64,000 bases of DNA from Lachnospiraceae bacterium (GTDB lineage Bacteria > Bacillota > Clostridia > Lachnospirales > Lachnospiraceae). Position 1 is the stretch's first letter. Every line of letters begins with the position of its first letter. A model generated the notes under the pieces. The model had not been told where the DNA came from. It did not search any database and was given only the letters and a program-made list of their open reading frames with translations. Where the stretch lies: the NCBI GenBank assembly GCA_024698485.1, contig JAILRC010000002.1:27109-91108 (forward strand), in the 5' to 3' direction. Positions 51,245-60,752 of the stretch are shown piece after piece. The translations under genes were made by a program, and so were the position numbers.

Positions 51245-51263
51245 TGTTGCAAAAATTGCAACA
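51245..51263. promoter_or_regulatory. Inverted repeat in the leader of the 50510 lipoprotein gene
   Basis: TGTTGCAA-N3-TTGCAACA is a perfect eight-base inverted repeat about 8 to 27 bases after the expected transcription start, so it could be an operator or an RNA hairpin. Confidence 0.5.
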
Positions 51264-51278
51264 CTTTTGGTTGGGCAC

Positions 51279-51307
51279 ATTATACTTCATGGCAGGTATA
51301 ATGGCAA
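51279..51307 (-). promoter_or_regulatory. Promoter of the 50510 lipoprotein gene
   Basis: On the minus strand TTGCCA (51302-51307) and TATAAT (51279-51284) are 17 bases apart, an almost perfect vegetative promoter. Confidence 0.8.
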
Positions 51308-51330
51308 GATTAAAATAAATCCCATTAGAT

Positions 51331-52932
51331 TTATTTATCTTTCTTTTTATTTTTCAGATATTGTCTGAAAAATACCAAAGCAATGACGATCCAGGCCGCT
51401 CCGATGGATGAAAGAAGCAATACGGATGTCTTGGGAAGAGGACCCAGCTCTGTGGGCTCAGCTCCGTTGATGGTCTTCATCTGATCCAGGCGGTAAAGAG
51501 AGTTCACATCCTTGTACATCTTGTTTACAAAGGCTTCATCGAAGGTTCCCCCGCGCCTCACGCCTTTTACGGTGTTCTCGATGAGAGCACCCGCAGCGTC
51601 ACGAAGGGAAGCGGAACCGTTGAAAACGGGTGTGATGAAGGTGTTTTCCGTATTTTCCAGAAGAAGCTTTGCGGCCTTTATCTTGACCTCATAATGGGTG
51701 GTGTCGTCTTCCCCCATCCTTGCAAGATAGTCGGTGTATTCGGAAGACTCCTGAGCCTTAAGGGTCACGGGAATGTATCCTTCAGTCTGGGAATAGGCGA
51801 TCTGAACCTCATTGGTCAAGAGATACTGGGCAAAAAGCCATGAAGCCATGACTTCGCCCGGATCCTCGGCGTTGAACAGGCATATGCTGGGACCCTGGGA
51901 GATCATCTTGGGATGATCCGGATCGAACTGGGGGATCATCCTGACTTCCGTCTCAAAATCCCTCATCTGGTCAGCACTGATGTCGTGCAGAGGAGCGGCG
52001 GAACCGATCCATGTGGCACCTGCCGTGGAATCTATGGCAAAGATGCACTGGTTGGCATTCAGGAAATTTCCCGGATAACTGGATATCTTAAAGGTTGAAA
52101 ATGCCCTGGACTTACCGTGTTTCGAGATCTCCTCCAGAAGGGAGGTGGTAGTGTCGTTAAAGATCAGGATCTCGCCTCCTTCGGCAGAGTAGCCCGCATC
52201 CAGCTGCTTCAGCTGGGTGATCATCATGTTGTCTGTAGACTTGTAGATGAAGGGGATCAGCACGTTCTGACCGTTCACCTTGTATGTGCCGTCTTCATTC
52301 TTTTCGAGAGCGGCTTCCGAAACATCCCATACGAAATCCCAGGTGATCTTCTCGGGGATCTCGATCCCCATGTTGTCAAGGAGGGTCTTGTTGATGTAAA
52401 GGGCTTCTGTGGATCTCATGAAGGGGAGAGCCATGTGGCTTCCTCCCAGAACTCCTTCTTCAAGGAAACGGGGAACAATCTCGGAAAGCGTGGGAGAATC
52501 GAATCTTACTTCGCTTCCTCCCAGTCCGAAACGGGGATCGTTCATGAGTTCGTCAAGGGGAACCACCACATTGTTTCCGGTCATATAGGTGGCTATGTGA
52601 TCGGGATAGGTGATGCAGACATTGGGTGTGGTCCCTGTGGAGATGTTGGTAATCACATCGTTGTATATAGCGCCGTAATCGGTGTAAAGCCTTAAGTTCA
52701 CGGTGATATTGGGGTAGATCCCGGTAAATGATTCCACCGCGCTGTTGTATATGTCCACCTGGCGGCGATTGGTGTCGTTCTTGGCCCAAAAGGTGATCTC
52801 ATATTTTTTGGAAGGGTCGAACTCCTTGGGGATCACAAAACTGTCCTGATTTTTCTTGCCGTGACAGCCGGCGGTAAAGATCGCTCCCGTACAAAGCGTA
52901 AGAGTAAGGAGCAGGGAAATCATCCTTTTCAT
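51331..52932 (-). CDS. Sugar ABC transporter solute-binding protein with C-terminal membrane anchor
   Basis: A 533-residue family 1 binding protein (FWAKNDTNRRQVDIYNSAVE, GTTPNVCITYPDH). The N-terminus has a lipoprotein signal ending FTAGC, so Cys23 may be lipidated. Unusually, residues about 504-525 (VLLLSSIGAAWIVIALVFF) form a transmembrane helix followed by a basic tail (QYLKNKKKDK), giving a second anchor. It is the last gene of a permease-permease-binding protein operon and overlaps the preceding permease by four bases (ATGA). No ATPase gene is nearby, so a shared ATPase such as MsmX is likely. Confidence 0.85.
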   Translation of the reverse strand: MKRMISLLLTLTLCTGAIFTAGCHGKKNQDSFVIPKEFDPSKKYEITFWAKNDTNRRQVDIYNSAVESFTGIYPNITVNLRLYTDYGAIYNDVITNISTGTTPNVCITYPDHIATYMTGNNVVVPLDELMNDPRFGLGGSEVRFDSPTLSEIVPRFLEEGVLGGSHMALPFMRSTEALYINKTLLDNMGIEIPEKITWDFVWDVSEAALEKNEDGTYKVNGQNVLIPFIYKSTDNMMITQLKQLDAGYSAEGGEILIFNDTTTSLLEEISKHGKSRAFSTFKISSYPGNFLNANQCIFAIDSTAGATWIGSAAPLHDISADQMRDFETEVRMIPQFDPDHPKMISQGPSICLFNAEDPGEVMASWLFAQYLLTNEVQIAYSQTEGYIPVTLKAQESSEYTDYLARMGEDDTTHYEVKIKAAKLLLENTENTFITPVFNGSASLRDAAGALIENTVKGVRRGGTFDEAFVNKMYKDVNSLYRLDQMKTINGAEPTELGPLPKTSVLLLSSIGAAWIVIALVFFRQYLKNKKKDK

Positions 52933-53804
52933 CCCTTGGTACCTCCTCTCGCTACACCCGCCATGATCTTTTTCCTGAACACAAGGAAAAGCACGATGAG
53001 GGGCAATGAAATGACCACTACTGCAGCCATCATGGCAGGGATGTTCTCACGTCCCATACCGTTCTCCCTGAGTTCCTGTATGCCGTTGGAAACCAGGAAG
53101 TAGGCCGGATCGTCTGTGATGAGTCTGGGCCATACGTAGGAATTCCAGCATTCGATGACCTTAAGGATGATGATGGTGATGACCGTGGGACGGCACATGG
53201 GCACCATGACTTTCATGAGATAGCGCATATCCTTCGTCCCGTCCACCTTTGCTGCCCAATAGAGCTCGTCGGGGATGGCGGCAAAATTTTCTTTCAAAAG
53301 GTAAATGTAAAAGACCGAAGCCGCAGAGGGAAGGATGAGTCCCAGAAAGGTGTTTCTCATTCCCAGATCGGTGACGGTAACAAAGTTTGTGATGATCACC
53401 AGTTCGTTGGGGATCATCATGAGAGAAAGAAAGAGGGTGAAGAGCAGGTCTCTTCCTTTAAAATTCAGTCTTGCAAAGGCAAAGGCCGAAAGAATGGCGA
53501 TGATGAGCAAAAGTGCGGTGGTGAGTACGGTGTAGATCACTGTGTTCACAAGGTACTTTCCCAGGGATATGGTGGTGAAAACGTTCAGGAAGTTGTTGAA
53601 AGTGGGAGGCAGTGCCAGAAATCTGGGTACATACTCCGCGTTGTAGGAGGCATAGCTCTTAAAGGAGGTCAGGATCATCCAGTAAAAGGGAAAGATGACC
53701 AGGATGGCCCAAAGAGCAAGTCCCGCATATATCAAGGCGTTTTCTATGGCTTTTCTTTTTTTCTCGGTTTCTTTTACACCGGCGTAATTTGATGTATTTT
53801 CCAC
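52929..53804 (-). CDS. Sugar ABC transporter permease (MalG/UgpE-like)
   Basis: A 291-residue permease with six transmembrane segments. The EAA loop contains ELYWAAKVDGTKDMRYLMKV, which contacts the ATPase. It lies 12 bases after its partner permease gene, and its stop overlaps the binding protein start. The pair of permeases should form a heterodimer for a sugar or oligosaccharide. Confidence 0.9.
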   Translation of the reverse strand: MENTSNYAGVKETEKKRKAIENALIYAGLALWAILVIFPFYWMILTSFKSYASYNAEYVPRFLALPPTFNNFLNVFTTISLGKYLVNTVIYTVLTTALLLIIAILSAFAFARLNFKGRDLLFTLFLSLMMIPNELVIITNFVTVTDLGMRNTFLGLILPSAASVFYIYLLKENFAAIPDELYWAAKVDGTKDMRYLMKVMVPMCRPTVITIIILKVIECWNSYVWPRLITDDPAYFLVSNGIQELRENGMGRENIPAMMAAVVVISLPLIVLFLVFRKKIMAGVARGGTKG

Positions 53805-53816
53805 GGAAAATTCTCC

Positions 53817-54707
53817 TTAGTAGTGAACGTGTTTGCGGCTGACCAGAAGATTTATGCAGGTAATGGTCATGATGATGGCAAAGAGGAGGATAGCCGCTGC
53901 GGAGGCAAAGGAAGGGAAACCTCCTCCCGTTCCGTAGAGCATGTCGTAAACATATCCCACAATGGTGTTCATGCCTGCGGAATTAAGATCCGTACCGAAA
54001 ATGGCCACTTCGTCGCTGTATGCCTTAAATGCTCCGATAAAGCCCGTGATCACGAGATAGAACACGGTGGGGCTTATCATGGGAAGAGTGATCCTTCTGA
54101 ACATCCTCCCGGGGGGCGTTCCGTCCACTCTTGCGGCATTGTAATAGATATCTCCCACGGAAGCGATGGCGGAAGTTAAGAGCAGCACCTTAAAGGGCAG
54201 CACAACCCAGACAGTGTAGAAGCACATTACAAACATCTTTGCCCAGTAGGGACCGTCGATGAAATCTATTGCGTTTGCTCCGAAGAGCTTGATCACCATA
54301 TTTACAAGACCGTCCGTATAGGCCGTCTTCTTGAAGAGGATCATGAAGACAAGACCTACGGCCAGGGTATTGGTCACATAGGGAAGAAAGAATATGGTCT
54401 GGAAAAGCTCGCGAAGCTTTGTGATCCGGCTTAAGCCCAGAGAGATCATAAGAGCGAGAAAAGTGGAGAGCGGGACCGTGATGACAACGATGATGAAGGT
54501 GTTCTGTACAGCCCTGAGAAAATAGGGATCGTGCAGAACATAGGAGAAGTTGTACAAACCCGTGCCGTAGTAACTTTGGGACGCAAAATCAAAACCCTCT
54601 TCGAAGGAATAGATCAAAACGTCCACCAGAGGGTAAACCATGAATACGCCCAGGAAAAGAACGGCGGGTAAAAGGTACAGCCAAGCTTTTTTGTTGTTAT
54701 CTTCCAT
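53817..54707 (-). CDS. Sugar ABC transporter permease (MalF/UgpA-like)
   Basis: A 296-residue permease with six transmembrane segments and an EAA loop holding YYNAARVDGTPPGRMFRRI. It is the first gene of the minus-strand sugar transport operon, behind a promoter with a consensus -10 box. The region 54708-54993 separates it from a divergent lipoprotein gene. Confidence 0.9.
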   Translation of the reverse strand: MEDNNKKAWLYLLPAVLFLGVFMVYPLVDVLIYSFEEGFDFASQSYYGTGLYNFSYVLHDPYFLRAVQNTFIIVVITVPLSTFLALMISLGLSRITKLRELFQTIFFLPYVTNTLAVGLVFMILFKKTAYTDGLVNMVIKLFGANAIDFIDGPYWAKMFVMCFYTVWVVLPFKVLLLTSAIASVGDIYYNAARVDGTPPGRMFRRITLPMISPTVFYLVITGFIGAFKAYSDEVAIFGTDLNSAGMNTIVGYVYDMLYGTGGGFPSFASAAAILLFAIIMTITCINLLVSRKHVHY

Positions 54708-54741
54708 AATGCGGTCCTGCCTGTGAATTCAAACTGCCTTC

Positions 54742-54769
54742 ATTATATCAAAAAACGCTCATTATTCAA
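54742..54769 (-). promoter_or_regulatory. Promoter of the minus-strand sugar ABC operon
   Basis: On the minus strand TTGAAT (54764-54769) and TATAAT (54742-54747) are 16 bases apart, 35 bases before the first gene. Confidence 0.7.
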
Positions 54770-54915
54770 CAAGGGATATATTAAGATTGATTGAGGGTTT
54801 TATGAGAAAAAATGGTCAGACAAAAATGTCACTTCGTGATACATTTGTACAATATGCACAAAAGAAATCGATTGCAGGAAAGATTTTTGTGCAACTTGGT
54901 AAAAAAATTACGTCT

Positions 54916-54942
54916 TAAAGTAAAGTATTTACGTTTACTTTA
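54916..54942. promoter_or_regulatory. Inverted repeat upstream of the 54994 lipoprotein gene
   Basis: TAAAGTAAA-N9-TTTACTTTA is a perfect nine-base inverted repeat about 52 bases before the gene, placed where an operator or promoter overlap would be expected. The -35 and -10 boxes are not clear. Confidence 0.5.
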
Positions 54943-54993
54943 TATATTTTTTATCAGAAAATAAGAATGCGATAAGCAATGGAGGAGATGGGG

Positions 54994-55536
54994 ATGAAGA
55001 GAAAGACGATTTCTGTTTTGACAGCTTTCGCTCTGACAGCTGTGATCCTGGTTGCAGGATGTTCCAAAAAGACCCCCGATAACGATTACGTCGGAAAATG
55101 GCGCTACTCATACGACACAAACAAGGTCTCCATGAAGATAGAGAACGGAGGAAAAGCTTCTCTTGACGGTGAAAAGTACAGTTACACCGAGAAAGATGAC
55201 GGACTGGTCCTCGAAAACGAAAGGGGAGACGTTGTAAAAGTCAGGTTTAAAGACAATAACGAAAATATATATGTTTATAAATCCATGAATTTTGCTCCCA
55301 AGGGATCCACGGAAGGATTGTACGGTGAATGGGAGTGCGGAAACAACTCCTTTGTGTTCACAAAGGACGGTATGTTTCTGGAAGACGGATATTTCCCCGG
55401 GTATTTTGTGATCAACGAAGAAGCCTCCTCCGTAATACTGGTGTACATCGACCAATTCGAGACTACGGCGGTTCCCTTCAGGCTTGAGGAAGACAGGCTG
55501 ATCATCGATTATCCCTGGGAAATGATGAAGTTATAA
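54994..55536 (+). CDS. Small lipoprotein of unknown function
   Basis: A 180-residue protein with a lipoprotein signal (lipobox LVAGC, Cys23), so it is anchored outside the membrane. The mature part has two similar stretches, YVGKWRYSYDTNK and LYGEWECGNNSFVF, each followed by strands, a pattern seen in small lipocalin-like domains. I chose the ATG at 54994, after AATGGAGGAG; an upstream ATG lies within the ribosome site. It precedes the sugar ABC genes by 178 bases; a link is not shown. Confidence 0.75.
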   Translation: MKRKTISVLTAFALTAVILVAGCSKKTPDNDYVGKWRYSYDTNKVSMKIENGGKASLDGEKYSYTEKDDGLVLENERGDVVKVRFKDNNENIYVYKSMNFAPKGSTEGLYGEWECGNNSFVFTKDGMFLEDGYFPGYFVINEEASSVILVYIDQFETTAVPFRLEEDRLIIDYPWEMMKL

Positions 55537-55714
55537 AACGGGATTTATGACCCGCGGCATGTTTAAAAGAATGAAGATTCTTTTGGGAAGGGTTGCCCGG
55601 GTTAAAAATAAATCACATCACCCCAAAGGTCTGATGAAAGTTGGTACCGCTTTACAAAAGATCCGGGGGAAGCAAGCCGAAAGGCACAACAATCATATCA
55701 TTTTAGGAGGTTTT
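55537..55714 (+). other. Leader of the 55715 sugar-binding protein gene
   Basis: The gap of 178 bases holds a perfect hairpin AAAAGAAT-GAAG-ATTCTTTT (55565-55584), probably a weak terminator for the lipoprotein gene, and a GC-rich segment around 55590-55605. No known riboswitch motif is recognised and no clear promoter boxes are found. Confidence 0.4.
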
Positions 55715-56971
55715 ATGAAGAGAAGACTTATTGCGCTCGTACTTGCTGCAGCAATGGTATTTTCACTGGCTGCGTGCGCAGGCGGCGGAAAAGGCGGCAA
55801 GACAAAGATCGACATGTGGTGTATCGCAACGGAGACTGACTCCAACCGTAAGGCATATGAGAAAGCTATTGCGGAAGTTACCGCAGCTCATCCCGAGATC
55901 GAATTCAACTGGGAAGCTATCGAGAACCAGTCATACAAGACAAAGATCAAAGCAGCAGTTGCTGCAGACGAGATGCCCGACATCTTTTTCACATGGTCAT
56001 GTGCATTCCTTGGTGATTTCGTAAACGCAAACCGTGTTTACTGCCTCGACGAAGAGTACAAGAACTGGGCCAAGGATCTTGATCCCAAGATGCTGAACAA
56101 TACAACATTCAACGGAAAGCATTACGGCGTTCCCACAACAATGAACATTGTCGTAATGTTTGCAAATATGGACATTCTCAAGAAGGTTGGTTACACAGAG
56201 GTTCCCGGCACATATGAAGAACTCATCAAGTGCTGTGACAAGCTCCTTGCAGCAGGCTACACTCCTTTCGGATGCTCCGGTAAGGAAGACTGGTGCGTTA
56301 CAGAGTATGTTGAGCCCATCATTGAGAAGACAGCAGGCGCAAAGGCTTGGTCCGACATCATGACAGGTGCGGCTTCATGGGACAACAAGGACGTTGCAAA
56401 GGCTATCGACATTTTCCAGGAAATGATCTCCAAGAAGTACTTCGATCCCAACGGAGCAGCTCTTACCAACAACGAAGTAAAGGCTAACTTCCAGCAGGGC
56501 AAGTATGCGTTCTATATGAACGGTTCATGGAACTGCGCAGATTTCTTCGCTGATTCCGCGTTCTTCCCGAAGGTTAAGGTTTCTGAGTTCCCTGTTATCG
56601 ATTCTTCCAAGTCGAAGCTGGGACAGCTCATCGGCGGCCCTTCAGATACTCTTGCGGTTGCACAGAGCAGCAAGAATGCAGACAAGGCAGCAGCATTCGC
56701 ATTTGAACTCGGAAAGGCTATCTGTCATTACGGATACCTTGACGGTTGCGGACTTCCCGCATGGACACCCGACTATGATACATCCAGCGTTAACGCTCTC
56801 ACCGCTACAGTTGCCGACATCGTTGCAAAGTCAGACGCAATGGTACTTTTCGGTGACACCATCCAGGCTGCTGACATTGCCAACATCTACCTGAGCTACG
56901 TCGCTAAGGTTTACGGCAAGCAGATCGACGGTAACGGATTCATTTCCGGACTGAAGAAAGACATCAAGTAA
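55715..56971 (+). CDS. Sugar ABC transporter solute-binding lipoprotein
   Basis: A 418-residue family 1 binding protein with lipobox SLAAC (Cys21) anchoring it outside the membrane. Typical features are IEFNWEAIENQSYKTKIKAA near the N-terminus and FYMNGSWNCADF in the ligand region. An AGGAGG site precedes the ATG; the frame extends upstream to 55547 but those residues lack a signal peptide order. A terminator hairpin follows before the permease genes, so this protein should be made in excess. Its sugar is unknown. Confidence 0.9.
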   Translation: MKRRLIALVLAAAMVFSLAACAGGGKGGKTKIDMWCIATETDSNRKAYEKAIAEVTAAHPEIEFNWEAIENQSYKTKIKAAVAADEMPDIFFTWSCAFLGDFVNANRVYCLDEEYKNWAKDLDPKMLNNTTFNGKHYGVPTTMNIVVMFANMDILKKVGYTEVPGTYEELIKCCDKLLAAGYTPFGCSGKEDWCVTEYVEPIIEKTAGAKAWSDIMTGAASWDNKDVAKAIDIFQEMISKKYFDPNGAALTNNEVKANFQQGKYAFYMNGSWNCADFFADSAFFPKVKVSEFPVIDSSKSKLGQLIGGPSDTLAVAQSSKNADKAAAFAFELGKAICHYGYLDGCGLPAWTPDYDTSSVNALTATVADIVAKSDAMVLFGDTIQAADIANIYLSYVAKVYGKQIDGNGFISGLKKDIK

Positions 56972-57005
56972 TTTTTCATCTTCAATTTTTCTCCAATTAA
57001 CGGGG

Positions 57006-57046
57006 CGGCCTTTCCCTATAATAAAATATAGGAAAGGCCGTTTTTT
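57006..57046 (+). terminator. Hairpin between binding protein and permease genes
   Basis: CGGCCTTTCC (57006-57015) pairs with GGAAAGGCCG (57031-57040), extended by TATA pairs with one bulge, then TTTTTT. It should stop most but not all transcripts after the binding protein gene. Confidence 0.8.
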
Positions 57047-57073
57047 AAAGAATACGGATACGAGACAGGTGAT

Positions 57074-58054
57074 ATGGATAAAATGAAAGAGAAAAACAAA
57101 ACAGCGGAAGTTTCCTTATCCGCCGATGCTATCTCAGAAAAAATAAAAAGACGGAATAAGATATACAAAGGCGTCAGCGTATTCTTGTTCCTGACTCCCG
57201 CCCTTATACTTTTCTGCGGCGTACTGATCTTTCCCATAGGAGCTTCGATCTATTACAGCTTCTTTGACTGGAACGGTTTCGGAACAAAAACATTCGTGGG
57301 ATTTGCAAACTATGTGGAACTGTTTACAAGTCAGATAATCCCGTTCCCTTTGGCTTTGAAAAATTCACTGCTTCTGGCAGTTTTATCGGTTTTTATACAG
57401 TTACCGCTTTCGCTGGCTTTGGCTCTGGCTCTGGGCAGAGGCATCAAGGGAGAGAGATTCTTCCTTTCCGTTTTCTTTGCACCGGTACTGATCTCCACGG
57501 TCATCATAGGACAGTTGTGGCTCAAGATCTACAATCCCGACTACGGTCTTTTGAATTCTTTCTTAAGACAGCTGGGACTTGAGGAAAAGATCATGGCTCT
57601 TACGGGAGACATCAAAGATGTGCTCTGGCTGGGAAATTCCAAGATCGCTCTGGGTGCGGCTTTTGTTCCCATACTCTGGCAATATGTGGGCTATCATATG
57701 CTGCTCCTCTATGCGGGAGTCAAGGGAGTCCCGGTTGAACTGCGTGAAGCTGCCATGCTGGACGGAGCTTCCTACGGACAGGTGAACAGATACATCGTTA
57801 TCCCCCACATCAAGCCTATCATAAAGATCAGCGTTATCTTCGCGGTAACGGGATCGCTTAAATCCTTCGACCTCATCTGGGTGCTCACCAACGGCGGTCC
57901 TCTGCATGCCACGGAAGTTCCCAGCACCCTCATGATAAACATGCTTTTCCTGCACAACCGTTACGGAATGGGAAGCACCATAGCCGTATTGCTGATCGCC
58001 CTCTGCTTCCTTTTTGCGGTGCTCATCAGTGCGGCATTCAGAAAGGAGGATTGA
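57074..58054 (+). CDS. Sugar ABC transporter permease (MalF-like)
   Basis: A 326-residue permease with a polar N-terminus of about 35 residues, then six transmembrane segments. The EAA loop has ELREAAMLDGASYGQVNRY. It partners with the MalG-like permease three bases downstream, and both serve the binding protein at 55715. As with the minus-strand system, no ATPase is encoded here. Confidence 0.9.
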   Translation: MDKMKEKNKTAEVSLSADAISEKIKRRNKIYKGVSVFLFLTPALILFCGVLIFPIGASIYYSFFDWNGFGTKTFVGFANYVELFTSQIIPFPLALKNSLLLAVLSVFIQLPLSLALALALGRGIKGERFFLSVFFAPVLISTVIIGQLWLKIYNPDYGLLNSFLRQLGLEEKIMALTGDIKDVLWLGNSKIALGAAFVPILWQYVGYHMLLLYAGVKGVPVELREAAMLDGASYGQVNRYIVIPHIKPIIKISVIFAVTGSLKSFDLIWVLTNGGPLHATEVPSTLMINMLFLHNRYGMGSTIAVLLIALCFLFAVLISAAFRKED

Positions 58055-58057
58055 CGG

Positions 58058-58912
58058 ATGGAAACCACAACAAAAGGATTCAAAAAGACCGGCACCGTGG
58101 TGGCTGTCATAGTCTATTGCCTGTTGATCCTCTGGACCCTGGTAAACCTTTTCCCCATTTACTGGATGTTTACCTTCTCCCTTAAGAGTAACGATGAGAT
58201 CTACGGTCAGAACATCATCGGTCTTCCTCACAAGTTCCTGTGGGAAAACTATAAGACTGCGGCTCACACCGGAAGAATGGGTCTGTATTTCACCAACAGC
58301 GTCATCATAGCAGTTGCAACCATAATACTCACCCTCATTGCGGCGGTAATGGCCACCTATGCCATGTCCAGGATCGTTTGGAAGGGCAGAAAACTCATGA
58401 ACAAGTTTTTCATGCTGGGACTCACCATCCCCATTCACTCATCCATCGTTCCGGTGTACATCACCCTTAAGAAACTGGGCATGCTGAACAGCTACCAGGC
58501 TCTCATCGTTCCCTATGCGGCCTTTTCATTGGCCATGGCCATCTTGATATGTATGGGCTTTATGGATGACATTCCCATACAGCTGGACGAAGCTGCCAGG
58601 ATCGACGGTTGCGGACTTTGGGGTACTTTCTTCAGGATCATCGTGCCTCTCATGCTCCCGGCTCTTTCCACCGTGGGCATATACACCTTCCTGCAGTGCT
58701 GGAATGAGTTCATGTTTGCCAACGTTTTCAACACCAAGGAGTTCATCAGAACCCTTCCGGTAGGCATACAGCAGCTGTCGGGACAGCACACGACACAATG
58801 GGGACCCATAGGCGCGGCACTTGTGATCGCCACCTTCCCCACCCTGTTTGTCTATATGCTGCTCAGCAAGAAGATACAATCCAGTTTCATGGCGGGAGCC
58901 ATCAAGGGTTGA
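58058..58912 (+). CDS. Sugar ABC transporter permease (MalG-like)
   Basis: A 284-residue permease with six transmembrane segments and an EAA loop with QLDEAARIDGCGLWGTF. It is close to the upstream permease gene (three bases apart, with AAGGAGG inside its end) and is followed by a YesM-type kinase gene, which probably senses the same sugar. Confidence 0.92.
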   Translation: METTTKGFKKTGTVVAVIVYCLLILWTLVNLFPIYWMFTFSLKSNDEIYGQNIIGLPHKFLWENYKTAAHTGRMGLYFTNSVIIAVATIILTLIAAVMATYAMSRIVWKGRKLMNKFFMLGLTIPIHSSIVPVYITLKKLGMLNSYQALIVPYAAFSLAMAILICMGFMDDIPIQLDEAARIDGCGLWGTFFRIIVPLMLPALSTVGIYTFLQCWNEFMFANVFNTKEFIRTLPVGIQQLSGQHTTQWGPIGAALVIATFPTLFVYMLLSKKIQSSFMAGAIKG

Positions 58913-58981
58913 GCCTTTAAAAATACGGCAGGATGTGCTAATATATTCGATGGAGTTTGGGAAACAACCGGAGAATAGTGT

Positions 58982-60751
58982 ATGAAGTGGGTTCAAAAAA
59001 TCTTAAACAGACAAAATGTATCAGGCGCACACGAATCTATTGCTGTGCGCCTTTGGAACATTATAGCCCTCATCTTTACGATGCTGACGGCAGCTCTCAT
59101 CATCGCCATAGTCATGGTCACTCTGAACACCCGAAAAGAGAACTCGGTGCGTGAAAGCGAAACCATCATCAACGGTATCACTTCCACCCTGAGGGGCAAC
59201 ATCGACAACTACAAAGATCTTTCCCGACTGGTAATGATCAATGAGACCATTATGGAGTTTCTCAGGGCGGAGAATGTGGACAGCGGTCTAAAGAACGATT
59301 CCATATATGCCATAAACGACATCCTCATTGTCTGCAACAACGTGGATTCTTTTTTCATATTCCGTAACGACGGAGACTATGTGAGCACGGGCCGAGGCGA
59401 GTACTTCATAGACAGGGAGATGATGAACCGTCCCGAGTGGCTGGACCAGATCAACGAGAAGCGGGGCGGAGCCATCATACGAATGAACGGAAACGGTGCC
59501 ATTTTCAGAAGGAACGGAAATCAGTTCATCACTGTTGCCAGAACCGTCTATGACATTTACAGCCAGAAAAAAACGGGTATACTTCTTATGAACATATCCA
59601 TGCATCTTCTGGAAACCGCCATAGGCGAGAACGAAAACGCCGGCATATGCATTGTCAGCGAAAACGGAGATTATCTGGCGGGAGATGAGGAACTGGCCGG
59701 TTTCTTTACGGAAGAATTCCGTTCGGGGGAGATGATCCACAAAGATAACGGAGATAAAAGATTTCATATGATCTCGGGATACAAACCGGATGAACTTCCC
59801 ATTGTCATCATGTGCAGAGTGACACCTGCGGGAACATCCGTTCCGGCTGCGGTGCTTGTGGTGCTGACTCTTCTGGCTGTGGTCTTCGCTATTTCCATCG
59901 TGCTTCTGGCATCGTACATTTCCAAGGACATCAACCGCCCCATCCTGGACCTTTCGGAAGCTATGGAAGACACCAAAAAGTCGGGGTGGCTCAAAAAGAT
60001 CGAAGTCAGGATGCCGGACAATGAGATCGGACAGCTGGCGGTTTCCTACAACAGTATGAACGAGTATCTGAACGAGATCCTCACCCGTCTCATCGAACAG
60101 GAAAAGACCGTCCGAGGGGTTGAGATGAGAGTGCTTCAGGAGCAGATAAAACCTCATTTCCTGTACAATTCGCTGGAAACCATAAGCTATATGGCTTATG
60201 AAGCCGGAGCTACGAAGGCTTTTGAGGCGCTGGAGACCCTTGGGAATTTTTACAGGAATTTCTTAAGCAAAGGAAACAGGGAGATCCCCTTAAAAAGAGA
60301 GATCCAGATCATAAAAGACTATCTTTCCATACAAAAACTGAGATACGGAGACATTTTAAGTGACGAATACGACGTGGATGAAGCCGCAAACGAGCTGATG
60401 ATCCCGAAACTTATACTGCAGCCTCTGGTTGAAAACAGCATATATCACGGCATACGTCCCAAAGGTGAACCCGGGGTTATTAAAATTTCCGCAAATTTAG
60501 ATGGAGACATTTTGAACGTAATAGTATATGATAGTGGTATAGGAATGTCGGAAGAACAGATCGGACTCATTCTGGAAGAAAAAGATGACGATGAGGATGA
60601 GAATCCGGCGCTTTCGGGCTTTGGACTTAAGGGGACCATTAAACGTATCAGATATTTTTGCAAAGATAAGAATGCGATCGAGATCTTCAGTGAAGAAGGG
60701 GAATACACCAAGATCGTATTACGGATAAATACTAAGCAACAGGGAGAATGA
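58982..60751 (+). CDS. YesM-family sensor histidine kinase
   Basis: A 589-residue kinase with transmembrane helices at about 24-48 and 292-315 around an extracellular sensor of about 240 residues. A HAMP region follows, then the His_kinase domain with His392 in QIKPHFLYNSLE and an ATPase domain with LVENSIYHGI and DSGIGMSEE. This is the YesM layout of kinases that detect polysaccharide or oligosaccharide signals. The response regulator gene starts one base after its stop. It probably controls the sugar ABC genes upstream. Confidence 0.92.
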   Translation: MKWVQKILNRQNVSGAHESIAVRLWNIIALIFTMLTAALIIAIVMVTLNTRKENSVRESETIINGITSTLRGNIDNYKDLSRLVMINETIMEFLRAENVDSGLKNDSIYAINDILIVCNNVDSFFIFRNDGDYVSTGRGEYFIDREMMNRPEWLDQINEKRGGAIIRMNGNGAIFRRNGNQFITVARTVYDIYSQKKTGILLMNISMHLLETAIGENENAGICIVSENGDYLAGDEELAGFFTEEFRSGEMIHKDNGDKRFHMISGYKPDELPIVIMCRVTPAGTSVPAAVLVVLTLLAVVFAISIVLLASYISKDINRPILDLSEAMEDTKKSGWLKKIEVRMPDNEIGQLAVSYNSMNEYLNEILTRLIEQEKTVRGVEMRVLQEQIKPHFLYNSLETISYMAYEAGATKAFEALETLGNFYRNFLSKGNREIPLKREIQIIKDYLSIQKLRYGDILSDEYDVDEAANELMIPKLILQPLVENSIYHGIRPKGEPGVIKISANLDGDILNVIVYDSGIGMSEEQIGLILEEKDDDEDENPALSGFGLKGTIKRIRYFCKDKNAIEIFSEEGEYTKIVLRINTKQQGE

Positions 60752-60752
60752 A

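Noticed and set aside
55537..55714. Possible riboswitch before the sugar-binding protein gene
   Set aside because: The GC-rich leader was compared with c-di-GMP, cobalamin and other common aptamer patterns from memory and no core motif fits.
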